A DNA stretch of 64,000 bases from Clostridiales bacterium (GTDB lineage Bacteria; Bacillota; Clostridia; Oscillospirales; Oscillospiraceae), in NCBI GenBank assembly GCA_004554585.1, contig SFLH01000008.1, positions 1 through 64,000 on the forward strand, written 5' to 3'. Below are positions 25,152 to 32,391 of this stretch, one piece after another. The notes under the pieces were generated by a model. The model saw nothing but the letters and a program-made list of their open reading frames with translations. It did no database searches and was not told the origin of the DNA. The position numbers were made by a program, and so were the translations under genes. Within the stretch, counting starts at the first letter, position 1, and each line of letters opens with the position of its first letter.

Positions 25152-26516
25152 TTATCGCTCCATAATCTCCCGGAAATCCTGGAACCGCTCTGCACTGATT
25201 TGTTCCAGCCCCGTCTCCCCGGCATCCAGATAATCCTGGCGGCCCAGTGCAAGCTGCGCCCGCACATGGTCTTCCAGCATTGTTTCCAGGCTCAGATAAG
25301 TCTCCAACTGCGGCGGCACATAGAATTCATAGTTCGTTTGGGTGTCCAGATATGCCTGATAGAGCGAGGCATATTTCGCGCTCTCCAGTCCCGCAATGGC
25401 CTTCGGCAGTTCGTCTTCAAACGCACTCCGGGTCACCGGCATGTAGCCCGTTCGGGTTACAAACTCCACATTATGTTCCGGTTCGGTCAGCCATTTCAGG
25501 AAGGTCACAGCGGCCTGCTCCCGCTCCGGGGTAGAGCGCACGGTGCAGAAACCTGCCCCCCTCTGCATCACTAATTTTTCCCCATTCTCAAAGACCGGAC
25601 AGGGGCGGGAGATGATGGTGATATCCTCGGATGTATTATCTGGGTACGTCACAACATCGCTATAATAAAGGATACTGGCTGAGGAAGCCACACTGACAAT
25701 GCTGTCACCCGTGCGGAGGGACGCCGTGGCATAACCGCCCTGGAGCCAGACACCCCCTTGAAGTGCAGCCTGCGCCAGCGGTTCCCACGCCACCTGAAAT
25801 GCAGGACCAAAGGCCAGTTTGTTCCCCCGGAAAAAGTCCTCACCCAGAGATTCTGCCCCTATCTGGAAATAGTTGAAGTAGTAGTCGTGGACAAACATAG
25901 ACTTGGCATCCCCTGGAATATCCGGTGTCTGCTCGTCGGTCCAGTCCGCATAGATCTCTGCTGCCCGGAAAAGCCCCTCCCAGGTATCCAGATCCTCCAT
26001 CGTGACACCGGTAGCTTGCGAGAAACGGTCAAAGATCGTCTGATTGATAAACATGATCTCTGTGGATTTCGCCACGGGAAGGATCACCAAGCGGTCGTTT
26101 ACCGTCCCCTCTTCTACGAAAGCCGGGAGGAAAGCGGACAGTTCTTCCTCGCTGAAGTAGTCCCGATAATCCACTAAAATGCTGTCATCGGGCAGCGCCA
26201 TCACGGTCTTTGGATAGGAGATAAAGAGATCGGGCAACTCTGAGGCACCCGGCTCTCCATTGGCAGCCGCCAGCACCAGTTCGTGAATCGTATTGGTGTT
26301 GGAGACAGAGGTAACCTGCACATTGATCTGCTGCTCTTTTCCCACAGTCTGGTTAAACTGATCGATCAGGTCGTTGAGAGGAGAATCCGCCTGTCCACCA
26401 TAGACGTGCCAGACTGTAATGGTTGTTGGTGTTTCTTCGTTTTTCACTGTGCCGGAACAGCCTGTGCAAAGAAATAATATGACAAGTAGCAAAAAGAAGA
26501 ACTTTCGATGTTGCAT
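25152..26516 (-). CDS. ABC-type extracellular solute-binding lipoprotein without a transporter
   Basis: 454 residues with a lipobox (ILFLCTGC). It has the family 1 solute-binding pattern (TITVWHVYGGQADSPLNDLI, LPVAKSTEIMFINQTIFDRF, AAVTFLKWLTEPEHNVEFV), as for sugar or polyol binding. No permease or ATPase gene accompanies it; instead it is paired with the Cache-LuxR regulator. This suggests a sensory receptor role, with the ligand-bound protein presented to the Cache domain. The promoter at 26612-26656 carries the shared palindrome. Confidence 0.85.
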   Translation of the reverse strand: MQHRKFFFLLLVILFLCTGCSGTVKNEETPTTITVWHVYGGQADSPLNDLIDQFNQTVGKEQQINVQVTSVSNTNTIHELVLAAANGEPGASELPDLFISYPKTVMALPDDSILVDYRDYFSEEELSAFLPAFVEEGTVNDRLVILPVAKSTEIMFINQTIFDRFSQATGVTMEDLDTWEGLFRAAEIYADWTDEQTPDIPGDAKSMFVHDYYFNYFQIGAESLGEDFFRGNKLAFGPAFQVAWEPLAQAALQGGVWLQGGYATASLRTGDSIVSVASSASILYYSDVVTYPDNTSEDITIISRPCPVFENGEKLVMQRGAGFCTVRSTPEREQAAVTFLKWLTEPEHNVEFVTRTGYMPVTRSAFEDELPKAIAGLESAKYASLYQAYLDTQTNYEFYVPPQLETYLSLETMLEDHVRAQLALGRQDYLDAGETGLEQISAERFQDFREIMER

Positions 26517-26611
26517 ATCGCCATCCCCTCCTCGTACGTTTGCTTATATCACAAACAGACAACAACTTCCGAGAACCTCTGCTTTCTATTTGATGAAAAC
26601 TATTGCCTTTT

Positions 26612-26656
26612 AGTATAGCACAAATCTTTTTCCCCTTCACTACCCGTAGTGGGTAG
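26612..26656 (-). promoter_or_regulatory. CTACCC-box promoter of the solute-binding/Cache-LuxR operon (site d)
   Basis: CTACCC-N5-GGGTAG (26640-26656) lies 22 nt from the -10 box TATACT (26612-26617). The inner palindrome bases differ from sites a-c, but the outer arms and the spacing are kept. Confidence 0.7.
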
Positions 26657-26880
26657 TCTGTTATATACTATTATAACATCTCAGTGCCAACATTGGTCAC
26701 AATATATAATTTGCTCCTCATTACTATATTTTCCCTTATTTTTCCCTTTAGTCGAAATTTTCTGCCAGTGCATAGCAGCACCAGACAAGAAAGAAAAAAC
26801 CGGTTTTTGTTGAGAAATGGGTCTTTTGTTTGGGTCGGGTGTAACTATCCCCAAATGGTTGATTTTACCGGACCCGAACA
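26657..26880. other. AT-rich non-coding stretch
   Basis: No convincing gene. It holds a 14-bp palindrome (AAAAACCGGTTTTT, 26795-26808) and is clearly AT-richer than its surroundings. It lies between the cluster's last promoter and the SLH remnant, so it is probably recombined DNA. Confidence 0.4.
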
Positions 26881-27099
26881 ATGCTCTGGCGCTACGCTGG
26901 TGAGCCTGTCCCCACCGCCTTTCTGGATGCCTACGGGGACGCTGCGTCGGTCACTTCCTACGCCCAGCAACCTATGGCCTGGGCAGTGGGGGCCGGCCTG
27001 ATCCAGGGCATCACTGGGGACACCCTCCGTCCCCAGGGCCAGGCTAGCAGAGTCCAGGTTTCTACCATCCTGCAGCGGTTTATAGAGACATTCAACTGA
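26881..27099 (+). pseudogene. C-terminal fragment of an SLH protein
   Basis: The 72 codons read as the end of an SLH repeat (LWRYAGEP, AMAWAV-like QPMAWAVGAGLIQGITGDTL, QASRVQVSTILQRF) and stop in the normal place. There is no signal peptide or upstream SLH sequence in frame, so only the tail of a plus-strand gene remains. The hairpin at 27116-27146 follows. Confidence 0.75.
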
Positions 27100-27115
27100 T
27101 CTTTTTCTAAGTAAA

Positions 27116-27146
27116 CAAGGGCGGAAGTGTACTGCTTCCGCCCTTG
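27116..27146. terminator. Hairpin terminator after the SLH fragment
   Basis: A 12-bp perfect stem (CAAGGGCGGAAG/CTTCCGCCCTTG, 7-nt loop) with a moderately T-rich tail (CTTATTATCTTT) on the plus strand. Confidence 0.6.
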
Positions 27147-27273
27147 CTTATTATCTTTATCACTCAAATAGTTTGCATACATCGCATTCCTATACTCTGG
27201 CAACGGTTGCTCTTTGTACGGGATACTTTCTACTCCTGTAAAGTCGATATCGATTCGGAAACTTACGTTCTGA

Positions 27274-27537
27274 TCATTGAAATGTGTCCGCTCGTGTGTG
27301 CCGCAAAATAACATCACCCCAGGCAGCGTCGAAGGAGAGGGCGCAGGTTTTGTAGTCCCGCTGCACGCAGTAGATGGGCAGCTGCCGCTGGGTGGACGAG
27401 GCAGAGACGTAGGCAGGCAGATTGGTGAGCAGGCACAGGGCGCACACACACAGCACCGCGCCGGGAATGGCCAGCCACCGCTTGCGCAGCAGCAGGACCC
27501 GCCCCTCTTTGGCAGAGACCTTGAAACGATTTTTCAT
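27274..27537 (-). pseudogene. Truncated PdaB-type polysaccharide deacetylase
   Basis: 87 codons. There is a membrane anchor (AIPGAVLCVCALCLL), then the start of the deacetylase domain as in PdaB-like spore or cell-wall enzymes (LPIYCVQRDYKTCALSFDAAWG). After AAWGD the expected sequence is replaced by unrelated residues and a stop. The catalytic domain (about 170 residues) is missing. Beyond the break, another minus-strand frame (about 27150-27290) looks like a fragment of a different gene. This is a rearrangement scar. Confidence 0.7.
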
Positions 27538-27871
27538 GATGATCCCGTCCTTTCTATCAGTCTATGGATATGCGCGGCGGCGGAGATCATGCCTGTTCCG
27601 TGCAGGATTTCTCGCAATCTTTCCCGGAAAACAAAAGAATTTGCAAGAGTTTCGTCGGAATCCATTGCAGTTTCCCGAAAACTACGGTATAATGCTTCTT
27701 AAAGTTTCAAAAGGGGCGGTGGACAGGAAGCTTGTCTATTGACTTGTCACCTGTTCCGGCATATAATAAATCGATTTTTCCCGGCCGGTCCGCCCCGGGT
27801 CCGCAGAGTGCGGACCTCTTGGATTCCCGGGCGGCCCCGCCGCCTCATTCATGAAAACAGAGGATCTTGCT
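27538..27871. other. pncB upstream region
   Basis: 334 nt between the broken pdaB and pncB. It holds the pncB promoter (27739-27767) and a GC-rich leader hairpin (GGTCCGC/GCGGACC near 27797-27820). Nothing else is recognised. Confidence 0.5.
27739..27767 (+). promoter_or_regulatory. pncB promoter with a probable NiaR half-site
   Basis: TTGACT (27739-27744), 17 nt, TATAAT (27762-27767). The spacer contains TGTCACCTGT, which shares CACCTGT with the palindrome at 29914-29953. A repressor bound here would block the polymerase. Confidence 0.75.
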
Positions 27872-29332
27872 ATGAACACGAACAAGAAACTGAACATGAC
27901 CATGCTGTGCGATTTTTATGAGCTGACCATGGGCAACGGCTATTTTAAGGCCGGCTATAAAGATCGGATCACCCACTTCGATCTCTTTTTCCGCAGCGTC
28001 CCTGACAAGGGCGGCTATGCCATCGCGGCGGGCCTGGAACAGGTCATCGAGTACATCCAGGACCTGCACTTTGAGCCGGAAGATATTGAATATCTCCGGG
28101 GCCGGAAGATGTTTGACGAAGAATTTCTGGACTACCTGGCCAACTTCCGCTTCACCGGCGACATCTTCGCCGTGCCGGAGGGCACCCCCGTCTTCCCCAA
28201 CGAGCCCATCCTCACCGTGCGGGCCCCCGCCATCCAGACCCAGCTGCTGGAGACCTATCTGCTGCTGACCATCAACCACCAGAGCCTCATCGCCACCAAG
28301 GCCAACCGCATCGTCCGGGCAGCCCGGGGGCGGACGGTGCTGGAATTCGGCTCCCGCCGGGCCCAGGGCTCCAGCGGCGCCATTGACGGGGCCCGGGCCG
28401 CCTTCATCGGCGGCTGCAAGGGCACTGCCTGCACCATCTCCGACCAGCTCTACGGCGTCCCCGCCGGCGGCACCATGGCCCACGCCTGGGTGCAGACCTT
28501 CGACAGCCAGTACGACGCCTTCCGGGCCTACTGCGAGATCTACCCCGACAACCCCGTGCTGCTGGTGGACACCTACAACACCCTGAAAAGCGGCATTCCC
28601 GACGCCATCCGGGCCTTCAACGACGTGCTCAAGCCCCGGGGCCTGACCAAGTGCGGCATCCGCCTGGACTCCGGCGACATGGCCTACCTCACCCGGGAGG
28701 CCCGCAAAATGCTGGATGAGGCAGGTTGGACGGAATGTAAGATTACCGTCTCCAACTCCTTGGACGAGATCATCATCCAGGACCTTTTGCTCCAAGGGGC
28801 AAAGATCGACGCCTTCGGCGTGGGTGAGCGGCTGATCACCGCCCGCAGCGAGCCCGTTTTTGGCGGCGTGTACAAGCTGGTGGCCTACGAGGACGACCAG
28901 GGCAATGTCATTCCCAAGATCAAGCTCAGCGAGAACGTGTCCAAGATCACTACCCCCCAATACAAGCGGCTCTTCCGCCTGTATGAGCAAGAGTCGGGCA
29001 AGGCCATCGGCGACTGGCTGTGCACCTACGACGAGGATATCGACAGTAACCGCAACCCCGACGGCAGCCTGACCATTTTCGACCCCGACGCCACCTGGAA
29101 GAAAAAGACCATCTACAGCTTCACCGCCCGGGAGCTCCAGGAGCCCATCTTCCTGGGGGGCAAACTGGTCTATCGGATGCCCACCTTGGAGGAGATCCAG
29201 GCCTACTGCGCCCAGCAGATGGATACCCTCTGGGATGAGGTCAAGCGGTTCGACAACCCCCACAACTACTATGTGGATCTCTCCCAGAAGCTCTGGGACA
29301 TCAAGTATGACCTGATCATGCACAACAAGTAA
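27872..29332 (+). CDS. pncB: Nicotinate phosphoribosyltransferase
   Basis: 486 residues. It joins nicotinate and PRPP to nicotinate mononucleotide, the first step of niacin salvage to NAD. The NAPRTase signatures are present: MTMLCDFYELTMGNGYF, FRSVPDKGGYAIAAGLEQVI, ETYLLLTINHQSLIATKANR, EFGSRRAQG near the PRPP site, and GIRLDSGDMAYLTREARKML. The ATG at 27872 has AGAGGA 7-8 nt upstream and is preferred over the ATG at 27851. niaR follows after 25 nt. This is full length for the family. Confidence 0.95.
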   Translation: MNTNKKLNMTMLCDFYELTMGNGYFKAGYKDRITHFDLFFRSVPDKGGYAIAAGLEQVIEYIQDLHFEPEDIEYLRGRKMFDEEFLDYLANFRFTGDIFAVPEGTPVFPNEPILTVRAPAIQTQLLETYLLLTINHQSLIATKANRIVRAARGRTVLEFGSRRAQGSSGAIDGARAAFIGGCKGTACTISDQLYGVPAGGTMAHAWVQTFDSQYDAFRAYCEIYPDNPVLLVDTYNTLKSGIPDAIRAFNDVLKPRGLTKCGIRLDSGDMAYLTREARKMLDEAGWTECKITVSNSLDEIIIQDLLLQGAKIDAFGVGERLITARSEPVFGGVYKLVAYEDDQGNVIPKIKLSENVSKITTPQYKRLFRLYEQESGKAIGDWLCTYDEDIDSNRNPDGSLTIFDPDATWKKKTIYSFTARELQEPIFLGGKLVYRMPTLEEIQAYCAQQMDTLWDEVKRFDNPHNYYVDLSQKLWDIKYDLIMHNK

Positions 29333-29357
29333 CCCCAAGGAAAGGAGCGTGGCGCCG

Positions 29358-29867
29358 ATGAAGGCCGAGGAAAGACGACAGATTATCGCCCAGATATTGA
29401 CCCCCGATGCGCCCATCAGCGCCACCACCCTGGCCGGGCGATTTTCCGTCAGCCGGCAGATCATCGTGGGGGACATTGCCCTGCTCCGGGCCAGCGGCCT
29501 GGACATCGTGGCCACCCCCCGGGGCTACCAGCTTGGAGAGTCTTCCGGCCTGCTGCGCACCGTGGCCTGCATCCACACCGCCCAGGAGACCGAGCAGGAG
29601 CTGCTGGCCATGGTGGACAACGGCTGCACCGTCATCGACGTGGTGGTGGACCACCCTCTCTACGGCCAGATCACCGGCCAGCTGAGCCTCTCCTCCCGCT
29701 ACGACGTGCGCCAGTTCGTGGAAAAGGCCCAGCACGCCGCCCCCCTCTCCTCCCTCACCCAAGGGGTGCACCTGCACAACCTCCGCTGCCCCAGTGAGGA
29801 GGCCTTCCACCGGGTCCAAGAGGACCTGGCTGCCCTGGGGCTTCTCTACACCCAGACAAATGGGTAG
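29358..29867 (+). CDS. niaR: NiaR-type transcriptional repressor of niacin metabolism
   Basis: 169 residues: an N-terminal HTH_11 domain (RRQIIAQILTPDAPISATTL, FSVSRQIIVGDIALLRASGL) and a C-terminal 3H domain with conserved His residues (VVVDHPLYGQITG, KAQHAAPLSSLTQG, GVHLHNLRCPSEEAF) that bind metal and nicotinate in the family. NiaR represses niacin salvage and uptake genes. The ATG at 29358 has AAGGAG 10 nt upstream; the in-frame GTG at 29349 abuts the Shine-Dalgarno. It is the second gene of the pncB operon and probably controls itself, pncB and the downstream transporter-like gene. Confidence 0.92.
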   Translation: MKAEERRQIIAQILTPDAPISATTLAGRFSVSRQIIVGDIALLRASGLDIVATPRGYQLGESSGLLRTVACIHTAQETEQELLAMVDNGCTVIDVVVDHPLYGQITGQLSLSSRYDVRQFVEKAQHAAPLSSLTQGVHLHNLRCPSEEAFHRVQEDLAALGLLYTQTNG

Positions 29868-29887
29868 GGAAATCTGCCCGAGAGGGA

Positions 29888-29916
29888 TTGACAAAGGCCC
29901 GATTTCGACTTACAAT
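29888..29916 (+). promoter_or_regulatory. Promoter of the EIIC-like gene
   Basis: TTGACA (29888-29893), 17 nt, TACAAT (29911-29916). The -10 box runs into the palindrome at 29914-29953. Confidence 0.8.
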
Positions 29917-29958
29917 AGCACTTGCACCTGTCTTGACAGGTGCAAGTGCTATTTTTTG
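29914..29958 (+). terminator. Dual element: niaR terminator and probable NiaR operator
   Basis: The arm AATAGCACTTGCACCTGTC and its exact reverse complement flank a 2-nt centre, followed by T5 or more. As RNA from niaR it makes a 19-bp terminator. As DNA, the core CACCTGTCTTGACAGGTG looks like the NiaR-type operator and covers the -10 and start of the next promoter. RNA from that promoter would begin inside the stem and could not form the hairpin. Confidence 0.75.
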
Positions 29959-29980
29959 TCACAGACGAAAAGGAGAGAAT

Positions 29981-31087
29981 ATGGAGAAATTTCGTGCCTT
30001 TCTGCGGCGGAAAAACATCGTCTTTTCCGCCAAGCGCTACGGGGTAGATGCCCTGGGCGCCATGGCCCAGGGTCTGTTCTGCACCCTGCTGGTGGGAACC
30101 ATCCTCAACACCCTGGGCACCCAGTTCCACATCGGCTTTCTGTCGGCCACGGTGGTCACCGTGGGTACCGGGGACGCCGCCACCGCCTATACCATCGGCG
30201 GCCTGGCCTCCGCCATGGTGGGGCCCGCCATGGCCGTGGCCATCGGCTCGGCCCTGCAGGCCCCCGCCCTGGTCCTCTTCTCCCTGGTGCCGGTAGGCTA
30301 TGCCACCAACGTTCTGGGGGGAGCCGGCGGCCCCCTGGCCGTGCTGGTCATCGCCATCATCGCCGCTGAGTGCGGAAAGGCCGTGTCCAAGGAGACCAAG
30401 ATCGACATCCTGGTCACCCCCATTGTCACCGTCTTAGTGGGCATCGGCGCGGCCTATCTCATCGCGCCCCCCATCGGCACCGCCGCCTCCTGGGTGGGCA
30501 ACCTCATCATGTGGGCCACGGAGCTGCAGCCCTTCTTCATGGGCATCCTGGTCTCGGTGATCGTGGGCATCGCCCTCACCCTGCCCATCTCCAGCGCCGC
30601 CATCTGCGCCGCCCTGGGCCTGACTGGGCTGGCCGGCGGCGCCGCCGTGGCCGGCTGCTGCGCCCAGATGGTGGGCTTTGCCATCCTCTCCTTCCGGGAA
30701 AATAAGTGGGGCGGTCTGGTCTCCCAGGGTCTGGGCACCTCCATGCTGCAGATGGGCAATATCGTGCGCAACCCCCGCATCTGGATTCCCCCCACCCTGG
30801 CCTCGGCCATCACCGGCCCCATCGCCACCTGCCTGTTCCACCTGGAGATGAACGGCACTCCCGTCTCCTCGGGCATGGGCACCTGCGGCCTGGTGGGCCC
30901 CATCGGGGTGTACACCGGCTGGGTCAGTGACATCGCCGAGGGCCTGAAGGCCTCCATCACCGGCATGGACTGGCTGGGGCTGGTGCTCATCTGCTTCGTG
31001 CTGCCCGGCGTGCTCACCTGGCTCATCGGCATCCCCTGCCGGAAGGCCGGCTGGATCAAAGAGGGAGACCTGACCCTGGAGAACTGA
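29981..31087 (+). CDS. PTS EIIC-like membrane protein (PTS_EIIC_2 family), probable NiaR regulon member
   Basis: 368 residues, about ten hydrophobic helices. It starts with the pattern of stand-alone clostridial EIIC proteins (NIVFSAKRYGVDALGAMAQG) and has Gly/Ala-rich helices (LGTSMLQMGNIVRNPRIWIPP). There is no EIIA or EIIB nearby, so phosphotransfer is unlikely. AAAGGAGAG lies upstream of the ATG at 29981; the frame upstream of it is not coding. The promoter overlaps a NiaR-like operator, so it may move nicotinate or a related compound. That substrate is inference. Confidence 0.75.
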   Translation: MEKFRAFLRRKNIVFSAKRYGVDALGAMAQGLFCTLLVGTILNTLGTQFHIGFLSATVVTVGTGDAATAYTIGGLASAMVGPAMAVAIGSALQAPALVLFSLVPVGYATNVLGGAGGPLAVLVIAIIAAECGKAVSKETKIDILVTPIVTVLVGIGAAYLIAPPIGTAASWVGNLIMWATELQPFFMGILVSVIVGIALTLPISSAAICAALGLTGLAGGAAVAGCCAQMVGFAILSFRENKWGGLVSQGLGTSMLQMGNIVRNPRIWIPPTLASAITGPIATCLFHLEMNGTPVSSGMGTCGLVGPIGVYTGWVSDIAEGLKASITGMDWLGLVLICFVLPGVLTWLIGIPCRKAGWIKEGDLTLEN

Positions 31088-31215
31088 ATTTCCCTGAAAA
31101 ATTTTCCATTCTTTGGGGAAATCCCTTGAAAAATCCTGCAAAAGGGTAGATACTATTCTATGGCATTTCGCCCGCCTCTAAGAGAGAGGTTTGAATAGCA
31201 AAGGAGGAAACCACG

Positions 31216-31383
31216 ATGAAAAAACTGCTTGCTCTGTGCATGGCTGCCCTGATGTCCCTGGCCCTGCTGGCCGGCTGCTCTTCCGCCGACCCCAACCACC
31301 CCTACGGCCAGGAGCCCGCTCCCGCCAACAGCGAGACCCAGGAGACGGAAGAAACCAGCTCTGCCCTCTTCTGGCAGGCATAA
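31216..31383 (+). CDS. Small lipoprotein, 55 residues
   Basis: A short gene with AAGGAGG 8 nt before the ATG, a lipoprotein signal (MALSLALLAGC-type: LMSLALLAGCSS) and a 30-residue acidic tail (ETQETEETSSALFWQA). It is exported and lipid-anchored if processed. It follows the EIIC-like gene by 128 nt and precedes a terminator. The function is unknown. Such micro-lipoproteins also occur at 51295-51405. Confidence 0.65.
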   Translation: MKKLLALCMAALMSLALLAGCSSADPNHPYGQEPAPANSETQETEETSSALFWQA

Positions 31384-31411
31384 GCGCCGCCATTTCCCCA
31401 TAACCGGCATG

Positions 31412-31447
31412 GAAAAACGGCCCGGCAGGTTTAACCTGCCGGGCCGT
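31412..31447. terminator. Bidirectional terminator between the small lipoprotein and hpf
   Basis: A 15-bp perfect stem (ACGGCCCGGCAGGTT/AACCTGCCGGGCCGT). T5 follows on the minus strand (hpf side); the plus-strand tail is GTTCTGTTT. Confidence 0.85.
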
Positions 31448-31504
31448 GTTCTGTTTCGTTCGATATCAAATATGCAAACGCGTGCGTGCAACGGGCGGTG
31501 TGGC

Positions 31505-32050
31505 TCAATCCTGATCCACGATGATGCCATATCCGCCGTCGTTGCGCTTGTAAACCACGGAGAAAGCACCGCCGTCGTCCTCATTGCGGAAGGCAAAGAA
31601 GGTGTGGCCCACCAGGTTCATCTGGAGAATGGCCTCGTCGATGCTCATGGGACGGAAGAAGAACCGCTTGGTGCGCACCAGCTGATAGGCGGGCTCTTCG
31701 TCCTCATCGTTTTCGGGGACAAAATAGGCCTCGTCGGGACCCGCGTCAAAGGCTTCCTTGCGCAGGCGCTTTTCCAGGCGGGACTTATTCTTGCGCAGCT
31801 GGCGCTCGATGGAGGCCACAGCGGCGTCGATGGAAACGAACATATCAGAGGTGCTCTCTGCCACACGAATGACCGTAGCGCCGGAACGGATGGTCACTTC
31901 CAGGATATTCCGGCCCTTTTCTACACTGAAGACGACGGAGGCCTCCGGTTCGGTCTGGAAATAGCGGTCTAACTTGCCGATCTTCTTCTCCGCATAGGTA
32001 TGCACACGATTGGGAATGTTCACTTTCTTGTCGGTAAAGGTGAATTTCAT
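31505..32050 (-). CDS. hpf: Ribosome hibernation promoting factor, long form
   Basis: 181 residues. The N-terminal RaiA-like domain (KFTFTDKKVNIPNRVHTYAE, DRYFQTEPEASVVFSVEKGR) binds the 30S subunit. The C-terminal domain (VRTKRFFFRPMSIDEAILQM, LVGHTFFAFRNEDDGG) dimerises ribosomes into 100S particles in the family. The ATG at 32050 has AAAGGAG 9 nt upstream; the open frame beyond it is not coding. It is transcribed alone from the promoter at 32111-32139. Usual length. Confidence 0.95.
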   Translation of the reverse strand: MKFTFTDKKVNIPNRVHTYAEKKIGKLDRYFQTEPEASVVFSVEKGRNILEVTIRSGATVIRVAESTSDMFVSIDAAVASIERQLRKNKSRLEKRLRKEAFDAGPDEAYFVPENDEDEEPAYQLVRTKRFFFRPMSIDEAILQMNLVGHTFFAFRNEDDGGAFSVVYKRNDGGYGIIVDQD

Positions 32051-32110
32051 GGATGTCAGCTCCTTTCGTAGGGGCAAGGAAGGGGAAGTTTTCTCCTTCC
32101 CTACGTCGAT

Positions 32111-32139
32111 AGTATACCATACATTCCCATAAAAGTCAC
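32111..32139 (-). promoter_or_regulatory. hpf promoter
   Basis: On the minus strand GTGACT (32134-32139), 17 nt, TATACT (32111-32116), giving a leader of about 55 nt. Confidence 0.6.
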
Positions 32140-32210
32140 GTTGTTTTTGTGAAAAATAGGAAAAGCCGCCCGCCTGGAGCCCTTCGACAAAGAAAGACGG
32201 GAAAGCCCCC

Positions 32211-32239
32211 TTGACCTTTTCCAGAAAATGGGATACCAT
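32211..32239 (+). promoter_or_regulatory. Plus-strand promoter of a possible small RNA
   Basis: TTGACC (32211-32216), 17 nt, TACCAT (32234-32239). No protein gene follows; a perfect terminator lies 58 nt downstream. Confidence 0.5.
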
Positions 32240-32245
32240 AGGTTT

Positions 32246-32328
32246 GGCGGCAGGCGCTGTCCGTCATGACATCGTTCATTCCATTCTCCTGCTTTCGCGC
32301 TTCTCCTGGTGAGAAGCGCCTTTTTTTC
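32246..32328 (+). ncRNA. Candidate small RNA of about 80 nt with its own terminator
   Basis: Between the promoter at 32211 and a strong plus-strand terminator (stem GCGCTTCTC/GAGAAGCGC at 32297-32319, then C and T7) lies no convincing reading frame with a Shine-Dalgarno. There is no plus-strand gene upstream from 31383 on that would need this terminator. I do not recognise an RNA family. Confidence 0.45.
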
Positions 32329-32343
32329 TTCGGCCAGGCCCGC

Positions 32344-32381
32344 AAAAAAACGCCCTGGCTGGGAAAACCCCGTCAGGGCGT
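32344..32381 (-). terminator. Terminator of the yabP-yabQ-divIC-yabR operon
   Basis: Stem ACGCCCTG/CAGGGCGT with a run of seven T on the minus strand, directly after the yabR stop. Confidence 0.8.
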
Positions 32382-32391
32382 GGGTGGGATC

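Noticed and set aside
26681..26881. Minus-strand open frame of 66 codons upstream of the solute-binding gene
   Set aside because: Lies in AT-rich DNA, has no Shine-Dalgarno and no recognisable domain; kept as non-coding.
26958..27449. Minus-strand open frame across the pdaB break and a terminator hairpin
   Set aside because: It runs antisense through the SLH fragment and the hairpin; only its middle (about 27150-27290) might be a gene fragment, too little to name.
27845..29515. Minus-strand open frame of 556 codons over pncB
   Set aside because: Antisense to a clear pncB; Val/Gly/Ala/His-rich translation typical of a shadow frame.
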